This document shows positions 24,659 to 35,106 of a stretch of 64,000 nt of DNA, one piece after another. The translations under genes and the position numbers were made by a program. Under the pieces are notes generated by a model that saw nothing but the letters and a program-made list of their open reading frames with translations, made no database searches and had not been told where the DNA came from. The DNA comes from Hetaerina americana (lineage: Eukaryota > Arthropoda > Insecta > Odonata > Calopterygidae), in contig JAKTNV010000010.1 in NCBI GenBank assembly GCA_022747635.1, positions 41,391,027 through 41,455,026 of the forward strand, given 5' to 3'. Position 1 is the stretch's first letter; each line of letters begins with the position of its first letter.

Positions 24659-24985
24659 GTAATTCAGCACGAATATACTAACTATATAATATTAAGGAAG
24701 GAGTAAATGGTAATTGCATATAAATTCAGGCATATCTAAAAATTTTCTTTATTAAGCCTATCAATTCAGCCATTACCAATGCAAAATGCATAAATAAAGG
24801 CCCTCAAACTCCATAATCATCCCATAGCCTTTCTTTCCCAATGATCCACCTCTACCTTAGGGACCATTAGGCCTCAATTTCACCCAAATAAAGACCTCTA
24901 TCTATCTATCTACCTTAAAGTATGAAGGTACCTAACTACTTATTTTAAATATGAAATATTGCTAGAATTATTTTTGCTTTTACAG
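24659..24985. other. intron J-K
   Basis: 327 bp. Contains CTATCTATCTATCTAC simple repeat near 24897-24913 and ends TTTGCTTTTACAG. Confidence 0.7.
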
Positions 24986-25187
24986 GCTTTCATCCCTATC
25001 AAATTCCCCAGCGGAATATTCTATCAGATGGAAGTCTCAAATTGTGCAAGCAAACAATAGAATAGCAGCTCCACAGGACAGCTTATCTAGAGGAACTTCC
25101 CGATGGTGTCCTGAGCTCTCCACTATGGTGGTGTCATTTATCTTGTTCCTCCAAAAGAATTGGGAGATCGCCAGTGCTACAACCTAG
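24986..25187 (+). CDS. CUB-domain protein, last exon K with stop
   Basis: Completes the Arg codon and finishes the fourth CUB-like module with SSLSNSPAEYSIRWKSQIVQ (A-x-Y-x-I-x-W). A Ser/Arg-containing stretch follows with a further Cys (SRWCPEL). It ends with a short hydrophobic stretch, MVVSFILFL, and a polar tail QKNWEIASATT before TAG at 25185-25187. The hydrophobic run is about 10 residues, short for a membrane segment, and is not at the extreme end as a GPI signal would be. Secreted versus anchored is undecided. Confidence 0.87.
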
Positions 25188-25900
25188 GTAGTGGCACACA
25201 ACCAGTGTACATTTTAAAAAGGGACTGATGCCTAGTGCATATGTTTAAAAAAGTGACGAATGTGAAGGAAGTGGCATTGGGAATCGCTCAAATTAATCAC
25301 ATGAAGAAATGACTAAGAATACCTATGGTTTTATATAAATTGATTGTGCATGGTTAAATATGAACTTATTGAGTTTCCTTGGTGGTAAGGTGTAAGACAT
25401 AAGCAACAGGAAAATTTCTTAACATGTAAATGAGTGGTATAGACAAGCTTGAATGGATTATACTCCACCAAAGGTGTCTTCTGAGGGTGTCTCATGAAGC
25501 CACATGGAATTCAAAGTGAGAAGTTTCTTGGTGGGATGGATAATTGCAATTATAAATGAAGAAGTTGTTTCCATCTTTGTTATATAATATTAACATTGTT
25601 TGAGTGAGTGATCATGTGCAAAGAAAGACAGGATACAGCAGTTTTGCAGTGACATGTGTCCCAAAAACTATTGAGAAACTTTATTTTAAATAATTATCTG
25701 TTTGATAAAAATTTGTAATGAAATGTAAGTCATCAGAGAATTTTATGAAAAATTACTCTGCGAATTAAGTCTTTTCAAAGAAAAATTATTTGCCTGCTCT
25801 GCATGCTCATCATTATTTCCTGGCTCCCCAATGCCTACTTTTTAGTATTTATTACAATTACAGGTATACATTAATTTTATTGAATAAATTGATTGAAACT
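25188..25900 (+). other. 3' untranslated region of the CUB gene (approximate)
   Basis: AT-rich sequence after the stop. The first clear AATAAA is at 25883-25888, about 700 bp downstream, and is the best poly(A) signal candidate. The boundary is inferred only. Confidence 0.4.
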
Positions 25901-26860
25901 AATACTTATCAAAATACGTCAGCAATTTCGGAATATAGTCTCAAATAATAGTTTGAAAAGGCATAATGTAGATGAAATTTTGAAAAGCTGATCCAAGTTT
26001 ATGTAATGAGAACATTTAGCCTTAAAAGATTAAAGTAAATACACTTTACACTTTCACGCTTCACTTCATGGATTTGTTATATGTCCATATTAAATGAGTT
26101 AGCAGAAAATTATAAACTTGTTAAAGCAAAGTATAATTTAGCGTGAAAGGAAATCTCACTATAATTAAAATGCTTGAGTTGGCTTGGGGAGGAGATTTAA
26201 CAATGTAGAAGGTTGTCACCAAAATCTGATATCTATAGAAATACATTCCAAGAGAATCTCTAGGTTATCAGCAAAATATGCCAGATGAATTCTTCCCTTA
26301 ATTAAGATTTAATTAAAAGAATGATTTCTTTTTCCTTTACTCATTTTTTATTTGAATTACATTAATCATTTTGTCACAAATTAGTCTTTTACGAGACCAA
26401 GACTTTTGGGCCTGTTTTGTGAATGGGAAAAATGAATCAAACACACATCAATCACTCCAATCTGGCAATTTATTCACAACCATAATGACACATTTCTTTT
26501 GGTTTGTTACTTCTTCTGGAAGCACTCTCACATTGACACATGTTATCCTTTTTTGTAAGAATTCAAAGGAAGTGAATATAAAGATTTAATTTAAATTTCA
26601 TGGCTCAGTGCAAGTGAAGTCAAAATTTCTCATTTTCAACTACAGAAACCCTAAAAAGCTGTTCCCTTTCCTTGCAGGTATTTAAGAAGTATAAAATCAA
26701 TTCAACTTCTCCCAGAAGGGATTTTCTATTTTACAAGAATCCCATGTTATATTCCAGCTGCCATGTGGGGGTGATTCACAGATTAAGGATTGCTTGCAGC
26801 TATTTCATATTACAGTTTTAGGGAAGAGGACCGGTTAGAAGCAAAGGAATATAATATTAG
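25901..26860. other. intergenic AT-rich sequence
   Basis: No gene or recognisable repeat. A 72-codon open frame at 26371-26589 has no motif and lacks supporting context. Confidence 0.45.
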
Positions 26861-26966
26861 AATGCAACAATTTCACTGTAAAAATCATTTACCTTGAATG
26901 GGATTCAAACCCAGATCCCTCGATGTCTGTTGGAGTGATTTAGCCAGTTCATCCAGTCCTCATGCA
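26861..26966 (-). mobile_element. tRNA-derived SINE (family D), single-arm copy, antisense
   Basis: Read on the minus strand there is an A-box-like TGAACTGGCTAAATCACTCC. A strong B-box, GGGTTTGAATCCC, follows about 30 nt later, then a tail AAGGTAAATGATTTTTACAG and TGAAATTGTTGCATT. The tail is the same sequence that forms the arms of the foldback elements at 7426 and 29898. This copy has the tRNA-like head and only one tail, so it looks like the plain SINE from which those arose. Confidence 0.7.
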
Positions 26967-27959
26967 CTCCTAGATTTTTGGGGGCTTTAAAGGAATAAGA
27001 TATTGTGATGAAGTACCATGCATACAGAATACAGTATTTACTATTGTGGCAACTCCCATAGTTTCTTGGAATTTGGCTTTAATATTAATGTTCACCTACT
27101 TAGCATGTCTTGAGGGTAAATAAAATTTCGCCCAGTTTTTAATGAAATTTTTGCAATGCAATATGCAAATGCAATATTCCCAGATTGCAATGAACTGCTT
27201 TAAAAGTTTTGCATAAAAAATCTCACGAAAAGGGTGTCCAGGTAATTATATTATAGAGTTATTTAAGATATTATACTGTTTTTGCTTTTACATAAATCAC
27301 AATGCAATTAACACTCATTATGAAGAGATTTGTAAAGGAAATTAACTTGAAGGTAATGCTGAAGAGAATAATACATTAATGAGGCAAAATATGCTAGAGA
27401 GAATTACATTTGAGAATTAATTATAAAGACAAATATTTCCTTCATCTATTTCACAATATATTTTTTCCTTATAAAATATTTATGAGGCCCAAACACTAAG
27501 ACAATGGCTAATTAATACAAGGATCTTACAGAATGATTGGTTCATTCAAAAGTTTTCTATTTCTGACGAATATAAAACACAAACCATTAACCATAAAAAA
27601 CTAGAATGTACAAGGTACTACCTAGAAAAGTAGGAGTATAATTTTTTTAACAATGTCTTTATCATTTTTTACTTGTGCGTCATGATGCATGATCAACAAA
27701 TTTAAAAAATAGAAAGTTAAAAAAATAGTAGGGATCCATTTCAATAGTTACCTACATTTATTGTCATGTAACAATAGGAAATGATTGTCCACATTTACAG
27801 AGATGCATTTACTGAGCAAAGTTTGGCACACATGTAAATAAATTATTAATTCAAGTCTAATGATGTCCCAAAAACATGAAACAAAACAAAGTATGCTGAA
27901 ACATGAATGCATTAATTTCTTCCAGGATTTAATCCATAGTTATTATCATCTCCACAATT
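26967..27959. other. intergenic AT-rich sequence
   Basis: No gene, RNA or repeat recognised. Confidence 0.45.
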
Positions 27960-28760
27960 CTAGCCCATGTAATAGAATTTGAAAAATATGGTACCTTCTT
28001 CACCTCTATATCTCACCTCCTATTCCTCCAATCTATTCCTCCTACTGCAAATTATTCATTAGGTTTTCCCAATCCACGCTATCAAATGCCATTTAAAAAT
28101 CTACAACTGGCAAATACATCAGGATTGTATTTAAAATTCCTCTCTGTTAGTGATATCATTACTGCAATGACATATCATGTGCCTCTCCCCTCTCTGAACC
28201 CAAACTAACCATCTCCTAAGTTAAAATTTGCCCTGCTCTCTACCCTTTTTTGATGATCCTGATAAGCACTTTAGCTGTATGTGAAATGAAATCTTTATCT
28301 ACATCATATTCACTTTCTATGTCTAACCTTGCTGGTCTAAGTTCTTTACAATACAGTTCTATATACATATTCCATTCATCACTCATGGATCTTTTCTGCT
28401 CCAACTATTATTTAACTTGACTTATCTCTAACTATTAATGCAGATTTTCCCTTTTCACTACCTGATAGTGTTTTAACCTGCTTACATAGCAAACCGCTTT
28501 CACCCTTCCTCTGCAAACTTTCCATATCCTTGCACTGTGACTTCTACCATGTTTATTTTACTATTTGTTAGCCATCTCAGTTAATTATTTTCCTCTTTGT
28601 ACTTCCTTTTTCCCATTTCTTTGTTCATATACATTCTTTCATTTCCTTCTCTCATATATCTTTTTAATCATCTCATTTGTATTCCATGGTTTCCTTGTCC
28701 TTCTCCTATTAACAGTTCTCATAGTTTATTTTACAGCTTTTGATATCCCTTCAACAACTT
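27960..28760 (-). mobile_element. non-LTR retrotransposon (family L), antisense, decayed
   Basis: The reverse complement parallels the right-edge copy: CAAGGATATGGAAAGTTTGC matches GCGAGGATATGGAAAGTTTG near 63640, and AAAGAACTTAGACCAGCAAG matches AAAGAACTTAGACCAACAAA near 63820. It therefore covers the linker and the start of the RT. It also explains the pyrimidine-rich plus strand and its spurious open frames. Confidence 0.7.
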
Positions 28761-29130
28761 CATAATGAGAAATGAGAAAACTTCAACAACTACATAATCA
28801 GGGAAATAAGTCTCTACCGTTTAATTAATTACCACCTGGAGGCAGAGCAAGAGTGATAAGGTTGGAAACACTAATCAAATTGATGTTACCCACTGATGAT
28901 GCAACCCATGAAATAAGGTTGATAATGAAGCAACCCATGAAATGCACAAATCCTTTACACTATAGTCAAATACATGAACTACCATTTCAAAAATTCCTTA
29001 CCACTACCTAAAAGTCATTCATTACACTGACGACTCTTTTTAAAGAGTTACTCCATAAAAATCAGGAGTTAAATGAAAATAGTTTAGTGCATAGTATCCA
29101 TAGTTTAAATATAAAAATTATTAACTTTCA
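28761..29130. other. spacer between opposing non-LTR copies
   Basis: Contains a short internal duplication (GATGCAACCCATGAAATAAGGTTG and GAAGCAACCCATGAAATGCAC near 28895-28945). Otherwise nothing recognised. Confidence 0.45.
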
Positions 29131-29897
29131 GTACTTGTTGTCTCATAATATTTTCCTGGAATATAGGAATAGATTGGAGGGACAGGAGGCTAATCTGCAA
29201 CCTGTACATGTCTCAGACTGCTCAGTTGCGAGTGGGGAACGGGGAATCCGGATGGGCAGTGTTAGGAAAAGGTTTAAGGCAGGGTTGTCCGTTATCACCA
29301 GTGCTGTTCAATGTATATGAGGAAATGATTACAGGATTACAGAGGCATGGGAAGAATTGGGGTTAGGAATGAAAGTCGGAGGGGAATTCGTAAAATCAGC
29401 TAGGTTTGCTGATGACCAAGCTTTAGTTTGTCAGTCAGCCAAGGGGTTGCAAACATTTCTTTGTGAATTGGAAAGTCAGTGCGATAGATATGGGATGAAA
29501 ATCAATATTAATAAAACAAAGGTTATGCAATGTTCCAGAAAGAAAAAAGCTAAGCTAAACATTAAAATAGGAGGGAGAAAAACTAGAGCAGGTAGAACAG
29601 TTTACAGATCTTGGAAGTGTTTTGGACCAACACGGTCAAAGCAGTAGGGACGTAAGGAGAAGAATTGCACTAGGCAAAGAGTCTTTCACAAGGAGGAGGG
29701 AGTTGATGAGAAAGGATGTTGAGTAAGGATGTTAAGAAAAGACTCGTAAAAACTTTGATATGGAGCATAGCTATGTACAGTGTGGAAACGTGGTCATTGA
29801 AGAAGGAGGATAGACGTAGATTGGAGGCTTTTGAAATCTGGGTGTGGAGAAGAATGGAGAAGATGAAATGGACCAAGAAGAAAACAAATGAGGAAGT

Positions 29898-30055
29898 TCC
29901 AAAGAAACTGCGGGAGATGCCGCATCATTAACTTTAAATGGAGTCATCTGCTAATGTGCATTTCAATGCAACAATTTCAGAGTGTAAAAATCATTCGCCT
30001 TGACTGGGATCCCAGTCAAGGCGAATGATTTTTACACTCTGAAATTGTTGCATTG
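29898..30055 (+). mobile_element. foldback SINE-like insertion containing a perfect palindrome
   Basis: The 158-bp insertion splits the C-terminal coding region of the non-LTR element and is flanked by a perfect 12-bp duplication AAATGAGGAAGT (29886-29897 and 30056-30067). It starts TCCAAAGAAACTGCGGGAGA, the same head as the element at 7426. Its right two thirds form a palindrome (see 29959-30060). Compared with 7426-7653 it lacks the tRNA-like core between the arms. The perfect target duplication and perfect arms suggest recent insertion or recent repair. Confidence 0.8.
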
Positions 30056-30060
30056 AAATG
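29959..30060. repeat. perfect 102-bp palindrome
   Basis: The sequence from 29959 to 30009 is exactly complementary to 30010-30060, with no spacer. The centre is TGACTGGGATCCCAGTCA and the ends are CATTTCAATG / CATTGAAATG. Such spacer-free palindromes are unstable in most genomes. Its last five bases coincide with the target duplication. Confidence 0.95.
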
Positions 30061-30439
30061 AGGAAGTACTTGGTATGGTGGGCAAAGAGAGGGGTTTGTT
30101 GGGAGAAATCCTACAGAGGCAGGAAAATGGATGAAGTGCGTATTGATCAGCAGTGGGATTTTGAAGACTGTAATAGAGGGGAGAATGTTAGGCAAACGAG
30201 GAAAGGGAAGGAACAGGATAAGGATGTTGGTTGGGATTAAGGGAGGAAGTATTCAGAGATAAAGAGGGACCTGATTTAGAGTAGGCTGCTGGATTGTGTT
30301 TTGTTAGGAGTCACAAAATAGTTATTTGGTAGGTGTGTCCATCCAAAAACCTACCATACCCGGTAGATTACCTTATAATAATAATATTTTCCAGAATAAA
30401 ACTAATATTGAGAACACAATCCTGTCAGTCAATTGGTCA

Positions 30440-30965
30440 AGGCATTCCACCTATTTTGAGGTAGGTTTTGAATGGCTATTTATTCATATGTACCATGGGA
30501 ACTTCCTATTTTTTTCTTTGTTTCTTTATAACTTCTATCTGTCTTCATGTTGTTTAAAAGACGACCTCTCTTCTGTCCTATACTCTACTTTCCTAATGTT
30601 CTCCCTTCTACCAGTGCCTTCAGCATACAAAAATATGTCAATCTTTTGTCCATCCACTTCCTTCTCCAGGTTTCTATCAGTAATTTCCTATCTTGTTCAC
30701 TCTATTTGAAACCTCAGCACTTTTGTGCTACCTGTCTAACTTATTTTCTTCATTCTTTGTCACACCCACATCTCAAAAGCCTCCAACTTATGCTCCTCCT
30801 CTTGCCTCTAACACCAAGTCTCACATTTATAAAGTGCTACAATCCATATCAAAGTCTCTACTAATATTTTCTTATCACCATGACTTAGTGTTCTTGTCAT
30901 AAATTTCTTATTTTTGCAGATGCATCTTTCACTAACTCTGGTCTTCTTTTAATTCCCCATTACAA
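30440..30965 (-). mobile_element. non-LTR retrotransposon (family L) C-terminal part and tail, antisense
   Basis: The reverse complement encodes KTLIWIVALYKCETW and a KLEAFEMWV-like segment, the C-terminal signature also seen at 29760-29860. At its 3' end (plus-strand 30447-30465, CCACCTATTTTGAGGTAGG) lies the tail hairpin shared with 13114-13132. Decayed by stops and shifts. Confidence 0.75.
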
Positions 30966-31124
30966 TGCCTTTTTTCCTCTCAAGTACTGTCCAAATACAT
31001 CAAATACATCAAATACATATATGTAATAAACATTTAATAGCTTGAGTAGTACAGACATAATGTGGTAGAATTCAAACACAATAAAGAACAGTTAGTACAC
31101 TTTTCAACAAGATAAGTTTAATTG
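30966..31124. other. short spacer
   Basis: AT-rich with an ATCAAATACATCAAATACAT duplication near 30995-31018. No other feature. Confidence 0.4.
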
Positions 31125-31139
31125 CATGATCAGGTTTTG

Positions 31140-31166
31140 ATGTATTACATCATCTGCAGGCAACAA
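31140..31166 (-). ncRNA. hammerhead-like terminal motif of Penelope copy 3
   Basis: On the minus strand: CCTGCAGA, then TGATGTAATACATCA as a perfect 6-bp hairpin with a 3-nt loop, then AAACC. This matches the order CUGANGA, stem II, (G)AAAC seen in other Penelope tails, with changes in the core (CAGA for GANGA). Confidence 0.3.
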
Positions 31167-31324
31167 AACGAATTTAAGTGAATGAATCTTATATACATTT
31201 TTGCATCCTAGGAAGGGGGATTAGATGTGGTAGGAAAGGAGGGATGGAGGAGAGGGAAGGTAACAACCAACCAATCGGATGCAAAATACAAAGTTTGAAA
31301 CATGTTGAAGAAAGAGTACACTAA

Positions 31325-31490
31325 GTCTCAGAGGTCCTCATGGGTGATTTGCCAATCATATATAGGCAGTAGGAACATCTTCAGGAAACTAGGGGAGGAA
31401 GTGATGGAAGTATCTGTAAACACACAGTACTCACTAAGTCTCTGAAGACCACTTGGATCTATCTTCAATCAGTTATCAGCAGCAGGGAAG
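31325..31490. repeat. imperfect direct repeats in the Penelope copy 3 tail
   Basis: CACTAAGTCTCAGAGGTCCT near 31319 and CACTAAGTCTCTGAAGACCA near 31432 begin two similar units about 110 bp apart, each ending in a GGCAGTAGG or GCAGCAGGG motif. A third GGCAGTAGGAACGCACTCA lies near 31630. Confidence 0.5.
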
Positions 31491-32950
31491 AGGGGGGGGG
31501 GTAAGCTTGGTTGGGGCCATGCCAGGGGCAGGGGGAGGTGGGGAATCAATGAAGTCCCTACACTTAGTACACGTATCAGGGTGGGTTGGAGGGGAGGGGA
31601 ACAAAACACTATAAAGATATGTGTCACACGGCAGTAGGAACGCACTCAAGGAAGTTGATGGAAAGGAGGGGGGAGGAGGAGATGAACTGCATTTCATTAA
31701 GGAGGAGGAAGTTCTTCTTTACATGTCAGACAATTTAAAATGGTTCCATTGCATCTAATTTTGTGCGTTTGTTTAGCACATGTAACACTTGCCATTGGAA
31801 GTCACAGGCAAGCCTGGTATCAAGTGTGTGCTTGGTGATCATTGATGTGGTGTTCCCTAGGATCGTGCACTTCTTTGATACGGGTGGCAAAATTCTTCCC
31901 CATTTGGCCCATATAGGCAGCTTTGCACTCACAATGCATTACATTAACACCACTCTTCTGTGTATTATTGAAGGCATCTTTGTTTTTACACAACCATTTT
32001 GACAGGTTGAAAGGAGTATAAAAAGAGACCCTGAATTTGTCCTTCAGGGTTGTGTTGGCGATCATGTACATTGTATTGTTTGTGAAGGGAATTTTACACC
32101 ATATTCGGGTTTCTGTGGTTGGTTCCATTAGCAGAGAAGTGATTAAGTTGTTAGCGAGCTTGGTCTTTTTCTTCTGGCGCAAGGAGTTGATTAGATCCTT
32201 GGTGTAGCCATTGTTTGTGGTGATGTGTTTCATTGTTTTGAGTTCACAATCACTTATTTTAGGCAAAGGGATATTAATTAGTCTACTTATCATAGAGGAA
32301 GCTGGCTAGTCTATGGGTAAAATAGGATGGCAAGAATCTGACAGAATCACCTGGTCTGAACATTAGGGCTTTCTGTATATGTCAAGCACATGTTTACTCT
32401 CCTGAAAATCGATATTAAGGTCCAGGAAATTATTTTTCCATCAACTCCAGGCTCCATGGTGAACTTGATAGAATTATGTACTGAATTTAAATATTAAAAG
32501 AAGTTTTTTAGTTATCTATTGCTACCCATCCAACAGCATAAGATGTCATCAACATATCTATGCCAACATTGAATGTTGTCCTCTAGTTTTTCTGTTTTAG
32601 AATTTAAAATCTTTTCTTCTAATCAGTCCATAAAAATTTCCATCACACGTGGGGAAGGGGGTGAGCCCATGTCCATCCTTTTGCTTGCCATACACTCAAT
32701 TGAACAGAGAATAATATTGGTCAACACAAATATGGAGTAACTTACATATCTCAGTGTTAATTAAACCATCAACATTAGCAAGGATGTCTTGGGGTATGAT
32801 AATACCATTTAATACATGCATACAATAAACTACTAAGGAATTTATTCTCTCCTACTTTGATAATTAACATAATAATAAATGACCAGGGATGGTTTTTACT
32901 ACAGACTCTCAAAGTCTGACATGAGGGTGTCACTACCGAGTAAAATGGCC

Positions 32951-34739
32951 TGGATTAGGTCCTAGCGCCAGGGGAAACCAATGTGTGGAACAAATGACTG
33001 AGGTGGAGCTTGTGGTGCCCATGGTACTGGCCCCCTAAATCCAGGAGTCATCAAGACAATCCCAAATTGATGCCAGAGTAGTCTAGAGGCCAATGCTGAA
33101 CCATTAAACGGAAATAACCCCATTGATGTGGTTGTCTGAGACAAGTGGCAACAACTTAAGCTGGAAAACCAAAGCAAGGCATAATTTGGACGAAAAAGAT
33201 GAACAGCAATATCATATGCTGTTACGATAAAGCTAATAAATGGGAAGCAATTCATACAGCAAAAGGATCTGATATCCACCAACTTTTCATCAATCAAAAT
33301 CATCATTGGTTACATCTCAAAGAAAATTTGGACCGAAAAAGAGCGATTTGACTAACAAGAACCAGCTGACAGGCAAAGAAATAAAAAATAATTAATGAAG
33401 AAACAGCAAATGAAATGAAAACAATAAAACACCAAACTGAAATCCTAAATCCTATGGCTATTTAACCGGAAATTCCACAATTAGAGACAAACATAACCAA
33501 CAAAAATAGCCCTTAACACAACAAGAAAATGCACTACAAGCAACAGAGAGAGCATCAACCACAGTTACATAAGAAAAAATAGAAAGAACTACCATGAAAC
33601 TGAAAGGAATCAGCCCAGCAACCAGAACACCAATCCAAAAATTGAAGGCCCATCTGCACATAATATATATATATATATGCAGATGTAAAAAACCAACTAA
33701 AAGAAAAATGCAAAACTTGTTATTCAATAGAAATGTAAATATTTCCTACCAAAGCCAATAGAGACAAAAAATATCTACATAACTTGGGCACATTATATAT
33801 TAAAATTATTTGAGAACACATATGGCTGTATTAGAAAATCCACAACCCCATGATCAAACACAGGAAACAAGACATAAATAAACATGCGTGCCACCGCAAA
33901 CAACCTTTCACAAGTTATTGAAATTATTCAACTCTCACAAGTTATTAAAAAACTATTGCTAGAAAACACTTACAATTGCCTATATGCATAATTTTTGCTA
34001 AAATAATTTCAGCTCACTCCAAAGAAATCTTACTGAACAGATCAATGGCATCACTTGGGAATTGTACAAAATGCCATGGTTTCCTATACAAGTGGAAATA
34101 TGCATTAAATAAAAAAATTGAGGATAATATATCTAGTTGATTATGGATTTATCCACCCTAGACAAAATCATTACATCTATAGTTGTGCAAAAATACACAA
34201 ATCTCTCAGAAAATATAGCATACTTACAGAAGAGTAACATGGATATTGGTAAGAAAGACAAGGTGCGTGTTCTAATAGACATTGTCATAATGTGGCAAAC
34301 AGAGACACTGGAGTGAAACCTGTTTACATGCTAGAATTATAAGAAAAAAAAGCCATCCATCCCACACCATAAAAGTGACCGTTCAAAGCTCTTGAAATCT
34401 ATATAATTATTTAAAAAATACATTTCCTGCCCAAATTTATACAAAATTAGAGGACAATAATGTACCTAAAGGCAAAACAAACGGATATAGAAACAGATGA
34501 TAGTTAGGTTAACAGAGGGATATCCTATGAGGATCCCCTCAGTCTCCTGTAGTTCCATCTATATCCCAATTCACGATGAATTACACTCATCAGCTCAACA
34601 TTTGATATTTAAATAAACTATCAAAATACTTTCAACAAACTGTGAACCATCTTTAATACATTAAACATATTTTAAAATGTTTGCTTCAAATAAAACGCAA
34701 ATGTAAGGACTTTTAAAAACACCAAAAAATTCACAAAAG
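32951..34739. other. AT-rich sequence without recognised gene
   Basis: The minus-strand open frame at 32962-33306 (114 codons) has hydrophobic and Pro-rich stretches but no recognisable domain; it may be the 5' end of the Penelope copy or chance. A short (TA) tract is at about 33662-33677. Confidence 0.4.
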
Positions 34740-35000
34740 ACACCAATATGAAATTGGCATAAACAAATGCTACTTGCTTAACAAAGGAAGAGGTAAACTT
34801 AAACTACATGCAGCTACTAAACAATTAATTGCTCATGAGCATCAAACCAGGAGACACTTGCAAATGCCTTGGTTTTCATCTAAACAGAAAATTAAACCAC
34901 ACTTACATCAAAGAGAAGCTCAGAAGAATATATTTCCAGCTTGTTCCAAAATCACTGTGGAAGAGACTTAGCAAAATACTTTTTGTCTACCCTCCAACCT
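34740..35000 (+). mobile_element. fragment of a second non-LTR RT type
   Basis: One frame reads KCYLLNKGRGKLKLH and, after a shift near 34830, a second reads MSIKPGDTCKCLGFHLNRKL. Then comes HTYIKEKLRRIYFQLVPKSL. The pattern of a small Cys-Lys segment, then a YKYLGF-like motif (here CKCLGF), then IK-x-K-L-R-x-x-(Y/F) is seen downstream of the catalytic site in some R2/NeSL-type non-LTR RTs. Short and decayed; the clade is tentative. Confidence 0.4.
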
Positions 35001-35106
35001 TTTTGGCATTATTACTGGTCATTTAGAAGAGCGACTTATGGCTTAAACTAAAATTGACGTGAATTTATTCACAGTTTGTAAATACTCTTTAAATTCGATC
35101 GAGATA

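Larger units (their letters stand above)
29131..30300 (+). mobile_element. non-LTR retrotransposon (family L), best RT copy in the window
   Basis: Frames around 29160-29320 encode DWRDRRLICN-like sequence and GLRQGCPLSPVLFN (RT motif B). The next open frame, 29357-29647, carries the catalytic RFADDQALV (motif C, FADD box), then INKTKVMQCSRKKK. The frame at 29716-29931 has YSVETW followed by LEAFEIWVWRRMEK, the C-terminal signature of this LINE type. After the foldback insertion the frame resumes with a LGMVGKERG-like segment near 30065. Frameshifts at about 29320, 29640 and 29700 make it non-functional, but it is clearly younger than the other copies. Clade (CR1/Jockey-related or other) is not assigned. 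Confidence 0.85.
31125..32950 (-). mobile_element. Penelope-like retroelement copy 3 (RT plus GIY-YIG)
   Basis: Minus-strand frames show, in order: MDMGSPPSP near 32650-32690 (RT motif B), the catalytic RYVDDILC at about 32536-32559, and IKFTMEPGVDGK near 32445-32480. An open frame at 31820-32293 follows, containing SGVNVMHCECKAAYMGQMGK, the GIY-YIG endonuclease core (GVY and YxGQ positions, here GVN and YMGQ). A shift near 31820 leads into a KRTKLDAMEPFE-like C-terminus. The RT-GIY-YIG fusion is the hallmark of Penelope-like elements; RT uses the 3' end of nicked target DNA. The 3' leader and tail (31125-31735) is C-rich on the sense strand with internal repeats. Stops and shifts, mostly in the RT, make it non-functional. 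Confidence 0.8.

Noticed and set aside
30547..30902. Hydrophobic membrane protein on the plus strand
   Set aside because: The minus strand is a decayed non-LTR C-terminus; the plus-strand frames are its shadow.
31476..31697. Pro-rich protein on the minus strand
   Set aside because: Lies in the C-rich 3' tail of Penelope copy 3 and consists of low-complexity sequence.
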